Of a stretch of 18,095 nt of DNA, positions 1-6,795 are shown in pieces (position 1 is the stretch's first letter; each line of letters opens with the position of its first letter). The notes under the pieces are model-generated. The model worked only from the letters and a program-made list of their open reading frames with translations, had not been told where the DNA came from and made no database searches. The stretch is from Desulfobacterales bacterium (GTDB taxonomy: Bacteria > Desulfobacterota > Desulfobacteria > Desulfobacterales > UBA11574), in the NCBI GenBank assembly GCA_030601485.1, contig JAUVTO010000017.1:1-18095 (forward strand), given 5' to 3'. The position numbers and the translations under genes were made by a program.

Positions 1-36
1 GCAATGACACACATAAACGCCGATTTTTTTGGCCAT
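1..36 (-). CDS. hdrA: HdrA-like protein, N-terminus only (runs off the window)
   Basis: The first 12 codons read MAKKIGVYVCHC, which is the characteristic opening of heterodisulfide reductase subunit A (HdrA) and related flavin/iron-sulfur electron-bifurcating proteins. A good ribosome binding site (GAGGGAG at 41-47, about 5 bases from the ATG) supports the start. The TusA-like gene ends only 12 bases upstream, so the two are probably co-transcribed. HdrA family proteins work in the cytoplasm, moving electrons between ferredoxin, NADH and disulfide or other acceptors. Only 12 residues are visible, so the call rests on the MAxxIGVYVCHC signature; other HdrA-like iron-sulfur flavoproteins begin the same way. 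Confidence 0.7.
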   Translation of the reverse strand, partial: MAKKIGVYVCHC

Positions 37-48
37 TTTTCTCCCTCG

Positions 49-288
49 TTATTTTTTTTTCATCTGAACACGAAATGAAGCATCCCGTTCCATCTCTTCG
101 ATGATGATCAGCTCGTATGAAAATGCCGGTAATACCTTAAACAGGTCTCGTCGCGTATCCGGATCGTGCCCCAGGATTTCAAGAATCTGGTCGGGCTTCA
201 TTTCCCTGAATGTTTGGGTAACCTTTAGGAGGGAAATCGGCGGTATGGCGCCTCTTAAATCGAGGATATGATCCGCATTACGTCTCAC
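49..288 (-). CDS. TusA-family protein lacking the catalytic cysteine
   Basis: This encodes a protein of about 79 residues with the TusA/SirA fold pattern: an early LDLRG strand, then a helix (LLKVTQTFREMKPDQ), a strand (ILEILGHDP), a second helix and a C-terminal strand. TusA proteins normally carry G-x-x-C-P-x-P and pass persulfide sulfur on this cysteine. Here the stretch is GAIPPISLLK, so the cysteine is replaced by proline and the second proline by serine. Persulfide transfer by the normal route is therefore unlikely. I chose the GTG at 286-288 because AAAGGA lies 9 bases upstream and it gives the usual TusA length. The reading frame stays open upstream to 429, but that extension does not resemble the family. 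The hdrA-like gene follows at once, suggesting a partner or structural role in an Hdr-type complex (inference). Confidence 0.75.
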   Translation of the reverse strand: MRRNADHILDLRGAIPPISLLKVTQTFREMKPDQILEILGHDPDTRRDLFKVLPAFSYELIIIEEMERDASFRVQMKKK

Positions 289-414
289 ACATAAAATTCC
301 TTTTATTGTTGCACCAAATACCGTGAAAGCTATGAGCAAAGTTGGTGCCAGGTTCCAGCGTTCGGTATTAAAGAGACGGAAAATCGAATCGCAGCCGGTG
401 CATATCTTAAAATT

Positions 415-458
415 ATTATATAAATTCAAATGTTTAAAATTATTATTTAATAAATAAT
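415..458 (-). promoter_or_regulatory. AT-rich candidate promoter region for the tusA-like/hdrA operon
   Basis: On the minus strand there is a TATAAT hexamer (complement of 415-420), about 127 bases before the GTG start. An 8-bp palindrome with a one-base centre (ATTATTTA-A-TAAATAAT, 442-458) lies just upstream of it. I find no convincing -35 box at the right spacing. The assignment rests on position and AT-richness only. Confidence 0.2.
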
Positions 459-510
459 CGTTTGCGGTGATCTCGACCTGGAGATTTTTTGTAGATTTTC
501 AGTTGCAAAA

Positions 511-545
511 AACTGTTAAACTGTTAAAAAACGAATTTAACAGTT
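511..545. promoter_or_regulatory. 10-bp perfect inverted repeat, operator- or hairpin-like
   Basis: AACTGTTAAA (511-520) and its exact reverse complement TTTAACAGTT (536-545) are separated by 15 bases. The octamer CTGTTAAA is also repeated head to tail at 513-520 and 521-528. It sits in the gene-free stretch between the tusA-like start and the acnA stop. It could be a regulator site for the tusA-like/hdrA operon or an RNA hairpin; there is no U-tract that would make it a good terminator. The rest of 546-635 shows nothing recognisable. Confidence 0.35.
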
Positions 546-635
546 GCTAAGTATTTAATACCTAACCCGAATAAACCGGACCCAAACAGGAACACACTAT
601 GTTTTCTTTGTCGCAAAGCTTTGGGCTGCTCAAAT

Positions 636-680
636 AAGTTTGAAGTGAGCTAAAGTGAACTAAAGTGCCTAAAGTTAAGG
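636..680. repeat. Dispersed repeat module with ACTTTAG-type units (copy 1)
   Basis: On the reverse strand this reads as short head-to-tail units built on ACTTTAG (CTTTAGGCA, CTTTAGTTCA, CTTTAGCTCA). The same module occurs in the opposite orientation at 3799-3839 on the far side of acnA. It directly abuts the longer repeat at 682-790. Confidence 0.6.
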
Positions 681-681
681 T

Positions 682-790
682 ATCGCTCGCGTAGCGCAGG
701 CGCTTGCGCCGCGTGTCGCTCCATTAGATTATAAAATTGAAACACCGAAAGTGTACAGTCCTTCGACGTTGGATGTTCGATGTTGGACGT
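682..790. repeat. Dispersed intergenic repeat, inverted copy of 5190-5300
   Basis: Positions 693-749 are the exact reverse complement of 5216-5272 (57 of 57 bases), and the match continues with a few differences on both sides. The unit contains a GC-rich hairpin (GGCGC/GCGCC type) near 697-711 and ends in TTCGATGTT-like tandem units around 763-790. It lies immediately after the acnA stop codon and could fold in the transcript, acting as a terminator or mRNA end for acnA. No protein in it is believable. Confidence 0.75.
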
Positions 791-3538
791 TCATTTCCGT
801 TTCAAAACTTTACGCAATACATACTTGAGGATACCGCCGTTTACAAAGTAATCAACATCGATGTCTGTATCCAGGCGGGCGATTACTTCAAAATTGACCT
901 CGCTTCCGTCTTTCTTTAACGCCGTTACCTGTAAAATCTTGCGAGGATGCATATTCTCGATCCCGCTTATAAAAAACGTTTCAGAGCCTTTAAGACCAAG
1001 ACTTTTCAGGCTATTGTTTTCCTTGAATATCAGCGGCAAGATCCCCATTCCAACAAGGTTACTCCTGTGTATGCGTTCGTATGATTCGGCGATTACCGCC
1101 TTTACTCCCAGAAGAAGTGTTCCTTTTGCAGCCCAGTCCCTCGATGAACCGGTTCCATATTCCTTACCCCCGAGCACCACAAGAGGTCTGGTTTCATCTA
1201 TGTACTCCATGGCGGCATCGAAAATGAACATCTCCTTTTCATCCGGAAACTTTAAGGTAAAACTGCCTTCTTTCGGAGCAACGAGCCTGTTTTTTATTCT
1301 GATGTTCCCGAATGTACCCCGTATCATGACTTCATGGTTACCCCTCCTGGATCCGTAAGAATTGAAATCTGCGGGCAGAACGTTTTGTTCTTTGAGGTAT
1401 TTACCCGCAGGATAATCTTCCGGAATTGCTCCGGCAGGGGAGATGTGATCGGTGGTAACAGAATCGCCAAGCACAATAAGCGCATTCGCATTTTTCACAT
1501 CCCAAGGTTTGTGCAACTCAAGCCCGAAATTTCCAAAATACGGCGGTTTTTTAATATAGGTAGACTCCTTATCCCAGTTGAAAGTTGTACTTTCGGCAAC
1601 CTGAAGCTCCTGCCAGAATTCGTCTCCGTCAAATATTTTCCGGTACTCCAGCTCAAAAAACTCTTTTTTGACATGTTTCTGAACAAGGCTTTCTATTTCA
1701 TCACCGGTTGGCCAGATATCTTTAAGGTAGACCGGTTCACCGTGACGATCGTTCCCGATCGGCTCTGTGGTCAAATCGATATCGATTTTTCCGGCAATTG
1801 CCAGAGCCACCACCAGCATTGGCGATGCTAAAAAATTCCCTTTGACACTTTGATGGATTCTGGCCTCAAAATTGCGGTTCCCTGACAGGACCGCAGCAAC
1901 GGTCAGGTCATTATCGGATATTGCTTTTTCTATTTCTGGATGCAGGGGACCGCTGTTTCCGATACAGGTCGTACATCCGAAAGCCGCCAGGTGAAAACCA
2001 AGATCCTCAAAAAAGGGCATCAGCCCGGCATCTTCAAGATACCGAATCACGACTTTTGATCCCGGCGCCAGCGAAGTTTTGACATAAGAAGGAACTTTCA
2101 ATCCCCTGGTTACAGCCTTTTTGGCCAAAAGACCCGCTCCGAGCAGGACATAAGGATTTGAGGTGTTTGTGCATGAGGTTATGGCAGCGATAACAATGCT
2201 TCCGTGGCTGATTGTTACGGCTTTCCCATCAAGATTCAGCTCACATATTCTTGAATCAATCTGCTTGCATACCGGTGCCCTGACCGTCCGGCAACCGGAT
2301 TCGTCGTGAAACGTGGAAATGTTGGCCATGTCTGTGTCTCTATCATATTCACATTCCAGTGCCGCAGCAAACTTACCTTTCAGATCCTTCAGCTCGATCC
2401 TGTCCTGGGGCCGGGCCGGGCCGGCAACAGAAGGTTCGACTGTGGAAAGGTCCAGCTCGAGGACTTCGGTGTAGTCCGGTTCTTCTTTACCGTTATAAAA
2501 TAGACCAACCTCTCGGGTATAGGCTTCAACCAGATCGGCCTGTTTTCCCCGATGGGTAAGGTAAAAGTATTCTACGGTCTTCTCGTCCACCGGGAAAAAT
2601 CCGAGGGTCGCACCGTATTCAGGCGTCATATTGGCAATGGTTGCTCGGTCCGGGACCGACAGTTTCTTCACTCCGGATCCGAAATATTCTACAAATTTTT
2701 CCACGACATTATGTTTCCTGAGCAGTTCAGTTACCAGCAGCACAAGATCGGTTGCCGTAATTCCTTCTTTCATTTTCCCAACCATCTTTACACCGACAAC
2801 TTCAGGGATCGACATATAATACGGTTGCCCTAACATGACTGCCTCGGCCTCGATGCCTCCGACACCCCAGCCCATCACCCCGATTCCATCAATCATCGTT
2901 GTATGTGAGTCGGTGCCGACCAGAGTCTCGGGATAAGCAATCGTCTTGCCGTCGAATTCTTCGATCATTACCACCTGCCCTAAATATTCAAGATTTATCT
3001 GGTGACAGATACCCGAATTCGGAGGAACAACACGGAAATTGTTGAAACTCTTCTGAGCCCATTTCAAGAGAGCGTATCTTTCCTGATTTCGCTCATATTC
3101 CTTGGCCACATTTTTTTGTAAAGCGTCCTTGGTGCCAAAGTAATCAACCTGCACGGAATGGTCTATGATTAGATCGACCGGTACAAGAGGGTTGATTTTC
3201 CTCGGATCACCGCCCAGCTCTTTTACGGCATCCCGCATGGCGGCTAAATCAACCACTGCCGGAACACCGGTAAAATCCTGCATCAGGACCCGAGCCGGAT
3301 GAAAAGGTATTTCTACCGGTTCTTCATATCGTTTTTTCCACCTCGCGATCTTGAGCACATCCTCCTGCCTGACAATACGACCATCCAATTTCCTTAACAG
3401 GTTCTCAACCAGGATTTTAATGGAAAAAGGGAGTCTTTTAATATCTGCCATACCCCTTTCCTCGAGCAAGGTGATATCTGAAATATTATACGTTTTGCCT
3501 TTAACTTTTATCTGCCTGGTAAAGTCTTCTTTATTCAT
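791..3538 (-). CDS. acnA: Aconitate hydratase (AcnA type)
   Basis: A 915-residue cytoplasmic aconitase that interconverts citrate and isocitrate through cis-aconitate in the TCA cycle. Length and domain order fit the AcnA/IRP1 group: three N-terminal aconitase domains, a linker and the C-terminal swivel domain. The three [4Fe-4S] ligands are visible: Cys456 in SCTNTSNP and Cys522/Cys525 in FGCTTCIGNSG. Substrate motifs include GTDSHTTMIDGIG near the N-terminal half and GSRRGNHEVMIRGTFGN in the swivel domain, followed by GGKEYGTGSSRDWAAKG. An AAGGAG site lies 8-9 bases before the ATG. The gene stands alone between repeat elements on both sides, so its promoter must lie in or beyond the element at 3578-3751. 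Methylcitrate-type activity cannot be excluded from sequence alone. Confidence 0.97.
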   Translation of the reverse strand: MNKEDFTRQIKVKGKTYNISDITLLEERGMADIKRLPFSIKILVENLLRKLDGRIVRQEDVLKIARWKKRYEEPVEIPFHPARVLMQDFTGVPAVVDLAAMRDAVKELGGDPRKINPLVPVDLIIDHSVQVDYFGTKDALQKNVAKEYERNQERYALLKWAQKSFNNFRVVPPNSGICHQINLEYLGQVVMIEEFDGKTIAYPETLVGTDSHTTMIDGIGVMGWGVGGIEAEAVMLGQPYYMSIPEVVGVKMVGKMKEGITATDLVLLVTELLRKHNVVEKFVEYFGSGVKKLSVPDRATIANMTPEYGATLGFFPVDEKTVEYFYLTHRGKQADLVEAYTREVGLFYNGKEEPDYTEVLELDLSTVEPSVAGPARPQDRIELKDLKGKFAAALECEYDRDTDMANISTFHDESGCRTVRAPVCKQIDSRICELNLDGKAVTISHGSIVIAAITSCTNTSNPYVLLGAGLLAKKAVTRGLKVPSYVKTSLAPGSKVVIRYLEDAGLMPFFEDLGFHLAAFGCTTCIGNSGPLHPEIEKAISDNDLTVAAVLSGNRNFEARIHQSVKGNFLASPMLVVALAIAGKIDIDLTTEPIGNDRHGEPVYLKDIWPTGDEIESLVQKHVKKEFFELEYRKIFDGDEFWQELQVAESTTFNWDKESTYIKKPPYFGNFGLELHKPWDVKNANALIVLGDSVTTDHISPAGAIPEDYPAGKYLKEQNVLPADFNSYGSRRGNHEVMIRGTFGNIRIKNRLVAPKEGSFTLKFPDEKEMFIFDAAMEYIDETRPLVVLGGKEYGTGSSRDWAAKGTLLLGVKAVIAESYERIHRSNLVGMGILPLIFKENNSLKSLGLKGSETFFISGIENMHPRKILQVTALKKDGSEVNFEVIARLDTDIDVDYFVNGGILKYVLRKVLKRK

Positions 3539-3577
3539 GGCTGCTCCTTTTCACCTAATCTCAAATGTCTAAGAAGT

Positions 3578-3751
3578 ATGCTTGACGGTTTCGTAAAAAG
3601 TCGAAAAACACCCTTTTTTGTCATTCCGTCCCGGATCGGGGTCCGGGATGACGGCCAAGCCGGAATCCAGTAAATTCAATGGCTTCTGGATGCCGGATCA
3701 AGTCCGGCATGACGGTTTTAGGACTTTTTACGAGTTTATCATGCTTGACGG
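3578..3751. repeat. MITE-like palindromic repeat upstream of acnA
   Basis: TCGTAAAAAGTCG (3591-3603) and GGACTTTTTACGA (3721-3733) form terminal inverted repeats matching at 12 of 13 positions. Inside are two hairpins, TCCCGGA/TCCGGGA near 3629-3648 and GCCGGA/TCCGGC near 3691-3709. The whole is flanked by an 11-bp perfect direct repeat, ATGCTTGACGG, at 3578-3588 and 3741-3751. Total spacing is typical of small non-autonomous elements. It lies 40-210 bases upstream of the acnA start and so may supply or disrupt its promoter. A fragment of the same terminal sequence recurs at 16537-16549. Confidence 0.65.
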
Positions 3752-3798
3752 CTTGGTAAATCCCGCCTCGCTTTGCTTGGCAAGCGGGAGCGACTCCA

Positions 3799-3839
3799 TA
3801 ACTTTAGGCACTTTAGCTCACTTTAGGCACTTCTAACTT
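3799..3839. repeat. ACTTTAGGC tandem repeat module (copy 2)
   Basis: ACTTTAGGC, ACTTTAGCTC, ACTTTAGGC and a partial ACTTCTA follow one another. It is the inverted counterpart of 636-680. It is preceded at 3768-3790 by an inverted pair, CCCGC.../...GCGGG. Three and a half short units with no spacers, so it is not a CRISPR. Confidence 0.6.
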
Positions 3840-3859
3840 GACATGTTATGCCCTTTATA

Positions 3860-4759
3860 TCAATTAGCTGAGCAGATGTCATTTACGATAACTCGATATT
3901 TTTTGACAAAGTCCACTGGATTGTATGATAATTTTGCCTTGCGAAGACCTTCGATATCAAGGTCCTGTTCGCGATTTACAAATTCGAATTTATTTCCTGA
4001 ATGCTCAAGGAACATCTGATTGATAGCCTGATAAATCCCTTTATAGTCAGGGTTTCCTTTTTCAAAATGAATCACAAGTGTATCATCTGTGAAGCTTTCT
4101 GCTATTGCATAACCGGCCATTTTTTGATTTACGATGATTGCACCGCCCGTGAGGCCTTGTATCTTTTCCCATTTGCTTAAAATCCTTGAAATCGTCCGGT
4201 TTTCAGCAGATAGCACATCAGACGACTCACAGTCGCGCCAGATACACCAGTCTTCTTGCATCTCCATCGCTTTATGGATCATATCTGTCCCAAAAGGAAC
4301 ATATTCAAAGTCATATTTTTTCCTGAACTGATTCAAGAGGTTCTTTTTTTTATGAAAGCGTTTGCCTTTGAGTTCTATGAGTTCAGTCACAGAGTAGAGA
4401 TAATCCCAGTGACCTCTTGATTCTTCAACAGAAATAAGATGTTTAAAGCTGTCTTTCCATAACCGGAGCAGGCTCTCAGGCATGCGGTCGAATATGGTTT
4501 CGCTGCTAAAATATTCAGAAAAACACTTCTTCCAGTCAATTCTATCCCATAAGCCCACAGGAGCCCAGTACAATTCTTCCGGAACGGTCTGCTTTATCCA
4601 GACAAGCTTATCCGACCATGCCCAGTAAAGTCCGTATTCCTCAGCCCACCCCCACAGGTTCACAAAACTGTAATCGGAAGCCTTTTGCGAACACAAAGCA
4701 AAATGATTTGAATATTCTTTTTGTTTATCCAAGGTTATGGGTTCAAAAATTAAAGACAT
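3860..4759 (-). CDS. DUF2156-family protein (GNAT-like, phosphatidylglycerol lysyltransferase C-terminal-type domain)
   Basis: A soluble protein of 299 residues. It resembles the DUF2156 family, whose fold is a doubled GNAT acyltransferase-like domain shared with the aminoacyl-transferring part of MprF/LPG synthase. Recognisable features are an N-terminal half rich in Trp and Tyr (NLWGWAEEYGLYWAW), a central DYLYSVTELIELKGKRFHKKKNLLNQF segment matching the family pattern D-Y-x-Y ... L-x-G-x-x-x-x-K-K-x-N, and a C-terminal GNAT-like half (GGAIIVNQKMAGYAIAE; YKGIYQAINQMF) ending in NREQDLDIEGLRKAKLSY. I use the ATG at 4757-4759, which gives MSLIFEPITL; a GTG 33 bases upstream is in frame but less likely. 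GGGAGG lies 11 bases before the chosen ATG. The lipid substrate, if any, is unknown; there are no membrane segments, so it is not a full MprF. Confidence 0.8.
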   Translation of the reverse strand: MSLIFEPITLDKQKEYSNHFALCSQKASDYSFVNLWGWAEEYGLYWAWSDKLVWIKQTVPEELYWAPVGLWDRIDWKKCFSEYFSSETIFDRMPESLLRLWKDSFKHLISVEESRGHWDYLYSVTELIELKGKRFHKKKNLLNQFRKKYDFEYVPFGTDMIHKAMEMQEDWCIWRDCESSDVLSAENRTISRILSKWEKIQGLTGGAIIVNQKMAGYAIAESFTDDTLVIHFEKGNPDYKGIYQAINQMFLEHSGNKFEFVNREQDLDIEGLRKAKLSYNPVDFVKKYRVIVNDICSAN

Positions 4760-4865
4760 ATTCCACTCAACCTCCCAATAGGAAATTTTCACAATTATTA
4801 ATGTTCATGAATAAAGCAAACTTTATGCCAGAAATAGGACGACCCCTATTGGGTCATAAGTTCAT

Positions 4866-5111
4866 CTATTTAAGCAATGGAATAAATTTATGGTTGGCTT
4901 TTGGAAATGGATACTGGTCAATGTCTTGGAGCTTTATCCAGAGATAATCTATGGGTTCGTTCAATTGAACATTACCCGCCAGGTATTTGCAGCAAAATAC
5001 ATCCGCATGAATTTTAAAATGGGTATAACCATGTTTTACCCTGGTGAGGTGTCTAAAGCGATACTGCGAAAATTCAGGGCTCCTGAACTGGCGTAAATCT
5101 GAATGCAACAT
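4866..5111 (-). pseudogene. mutY: C-terminal remnant of MutY (A/G-specific adenine glycosylase)
   Basis: The reading frame ends with residues that match the C-terminal, NUDIX-like 8-oxoG-recognition domain of MutY: LTRVKHGYTHFKIHADVF, then EPIDYLWIKLQDIDQYPFPK and ANHKFIPLLK before the stop. Family members have the same order: a hydrophobic strand, THF-x-I, a W-x-x-x-x-x-I/L turn and FPKAN(R/H)KI. The catalytic glycosylase domain and the four-Cys iron-sulfur motif, some 250 residues, are absent. Upstream of about 5060 the translation loses similarity, and from 5151 the DNA is a dispersed repeat followed by an oppositely oriented gene. This is therefore a truncated, presumably non-functional relic. 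A free-standing small protein starting at ATG 5111 cannot be ruled out, but no ribosome binding site is evident. The bases 4797-4865 show nothing. Confidence 0.65.
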
Positions 5112-5150
5112 CTTCTATTAAACACTGAACTATGAGCTAAAATAAAAAAT

Positions 5151-5330
5151 GAACGTCCAACACCCGCCGTGCCCGCGCCCGTCGCGGCAGGTCGAACATC
5201 GAAGGAATGTACACCTTCGGTGTTTCAATTTTATAATCTAATGGAGCGACACGCGGCGCAAGCGCCTGCGCTGCGCGAGCGATATCCTTATTCGACGTTC
5301 GATGTTGAGCGTTCGATGTTCAAATTGTTG
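5151..5330. repeat. Dispersed intergenic repeat, inverted copy of 682-790
   Basis: The core 5216-5272 is the exact reverse complement of 693-749. An outer stretch, GAACGTCCAACA at 5151-5162, also matches the end of the other copy, but about 28 GC-rich bases (5163-5190) are inserted here. Beyond the core come tandem TTCGACGTT/TTCGATGTT units at 5290-5330. The repeat occupies the place where the missing part of mutY would be. The stretch 5331-5406 shows no clear promoter for the following gene. Confidence 0.75.
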
Positions 5331-5406
5331 CATCTGAAATTACGACCGAGCTTTCATAACACCTCGAAAATACATACATAGGTCAGAAGTTCTGAATTTA
5401 TTGTAG

Positions 5407-6792
5407 ATGAAAGGTGATGTTAATATACATGGGAACATGTCTGTAAGATACAAAAAGAGATTGATCATCTTCACCCGTTATCCGGAACCGGGAACTACCA
5501 AAACCAGACTTATTCCGCTTCTCGGGGCAGAAGGTGCTGCAGATCTTCAGCGCAAAATGACGGAACACATTCTGTTTCAGGTGAAAAGATTATCGACATC
5601 ACGTGAATTAAGCGTTGAGATTCGTTATGAAGGCGGCAATGAGAGTTTAATGAAAAACTGGCTTGGCCCTGATTTTGATTATCGGCTCCAGGGCAGCGGT
5701 GATCTTGGACTGCGCATGCAACGTTCTTTTGAGGATGCATTCAGACCCGGAACAGAGGCGGTTGTCATTATAGGCACTGATATTCCTGATTTATCAGGTG
5801 TTGTGATTCAGAAAGCCTTTGATGTCCTTAAACAAAAAAATGTGGTGTTGGGTCCTGCCAAAGACGGAGGATACTATCTCATCGGATTACAAAAAGACTC
5901 TTCATCACAGGCCATCCCTTATTTATTTACCGGTATAAACTGGGGAAAGGATGGTGTTCTTAACAAAACCTTAGAGGTCGTGAAGAGCCTTGGATTAAAC
6001 TTTTCGCTTCTTGATGAACTGGAAGATGTGGACCGGCCCGAAGATCTATCGATCTGGGGACGGGCGCATAATCTGAACAAACTAGAATTTTTACCCAAAA
6101 ACATTTCAGTTATCATACCGGCCATAAATGAAGCAGATAATATTGCAAATACCATAGAAAGCATTGGGCCTGAGAATAACAGGGAGATCATTGTAGTAGA
6201 TGGGGGAAGTGACGACCATACAGTATTGATTGCGCAATCACTGGGTGCAAGAGTTATTAATAGCTCACCTTTACGGACACGGCAAATGAACCAGGGTGCC
6301 GCTGAAGCCACAGGGGATGTGCTTCTTTTTTTGCACGCAGATACACGTCTGCCGGAAAAATTTGAAGAATTTGTTCTTAACAGCTTCAAACAACCCGGAA
6401 TGGTTGCCGGAGCATTCGAGCTGCGTATCGATTCCGACATTCCTGCCCTTCGGCTTATTGAGCGCCTTGCAAACTGGCGCTCCCGATGTCTGAAAACACC
6501 TTATGGCGATCAGGCGATTTTTATTTTATCACGGGTTTTTCATCAGGTTGGAGGATTTCCTGATATTCCCATAATGGAAGATTTTGAACTGGTCCGGCGC
6601 TTGCGAAAGCAAGGGAAAATAGCAACTTTACCAGTGCCTGTTTTAACATCCCCCCGCCGCTGGCAAAACTTAGGCATATTAAAAACCACCCTAATCAACC
6701 AGTTGGTTATTGCAACGTATTTTATGGGTATTGCCCCAGAGGTGATTGCACGATGGTATCGCCGCAGCAAAGGTGTCTCTGAAAGGAGGTAA
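5407..6792 (+). CDS. Bifunctional glycosyltransferase fusion (DUF2064/TIGR04282-type plus GT2/TIGR04283-type)
   Basis: A 461-residue fusion of two nucleotide-sugar-transferase-like domains. Residues about 18-215 match the DUF2064 group ('rSAM/selenodomain-associated transferase 1'): the FTRYPEPGTTKTRL opening, GDLGLRMQRSFEDAF, GTDIPDLS (metal/nucleotide site) and GPAKDGGYYLIG, ending in DVDRPEDL. Residues about 232-455 are a GT-A family 2 domain ('transferase 2' group): SVIIPAINEADNI, VVDGGSDDHT, LLFLHADTRLP with the DxD motif, and MEDFELVRRLRKQGK. Both halves keep their motifs, so both may be active. An in-frame ATG at 5437 (MSVRYKKRL) is an alternative start; neither site has a strong ribosome binding site. 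The next gene starts 3 bases after the stop, with its binding site inside the last codons here. The acceptor is unknown. In other genomes these domains sit near radical SAM or arsenosugar-type genes; none is visible in this window. Confidence 0.88.
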   Translation: MKGDVNIHGNMSVRYKKRLIIFTRYPEPGTTKTRLIPLLGAEGAADLQRKMTEHILFQVKRLSTSRELSVEIRYEGGNESLMKNWLGPDFDYRLQGSGDLGLRMQRSFEDAFRPGTEAVVIIGTDIPDLSGVVIQKAFDVLKQKNVVLGPAKDGGYYLIGLQKDSSSQAIPYLFTGINWGKDGVLNKTLEVVKSLGLNFSLLDELEDVDRPEDLSIWGRAHNLNKLEFLPKNISVIIPAINEADNIANTIESIGPENNREIIVVDGGSDDHTVLIAQSLGARVINSSPLRTRQMNQGAAEATGDVLLFLHADTRLPEKFEEFVLNSFKQPGMVAGAFELRIDSDIPALRLIERLANWRSRCLKTPYGDQAIFILSRVFHQVGGFPDIPIMEDFELVRRLRKQGKIATLPVPVLTSPRRWQNLGILKTTLINQLVIATYFMGIAPEVIARWYRRSKGVSERR

Positions 6793-6795
6793 AAA

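Noticed and set aside
861..1831. Two open frames of 165 codons on the plus strand
   Set aside because: They lie wholly antisense to acnA, whose family match is unmistakable, and show no ribosome binding site or recognisable motif.
3799..3839. Possible CRISPR-like array
   Set aside because: Units are 9-10 bases with no spacers and only three to four copies; there are no cas genes.
4890..5096. 68-codon plus-strand frame with a good-looking start (MVGFWKWILVN...)
   Set aside because: The minus strand of the same bases matches the MutY C-terminal domain, which explains the openness better.
5919..6440. 173-codon frame on the minus strand
   Set aside because: Antisense to the glycosyltransferase fusion; Ser/Arg-rich low-complexity translation typical of a shadow frame.
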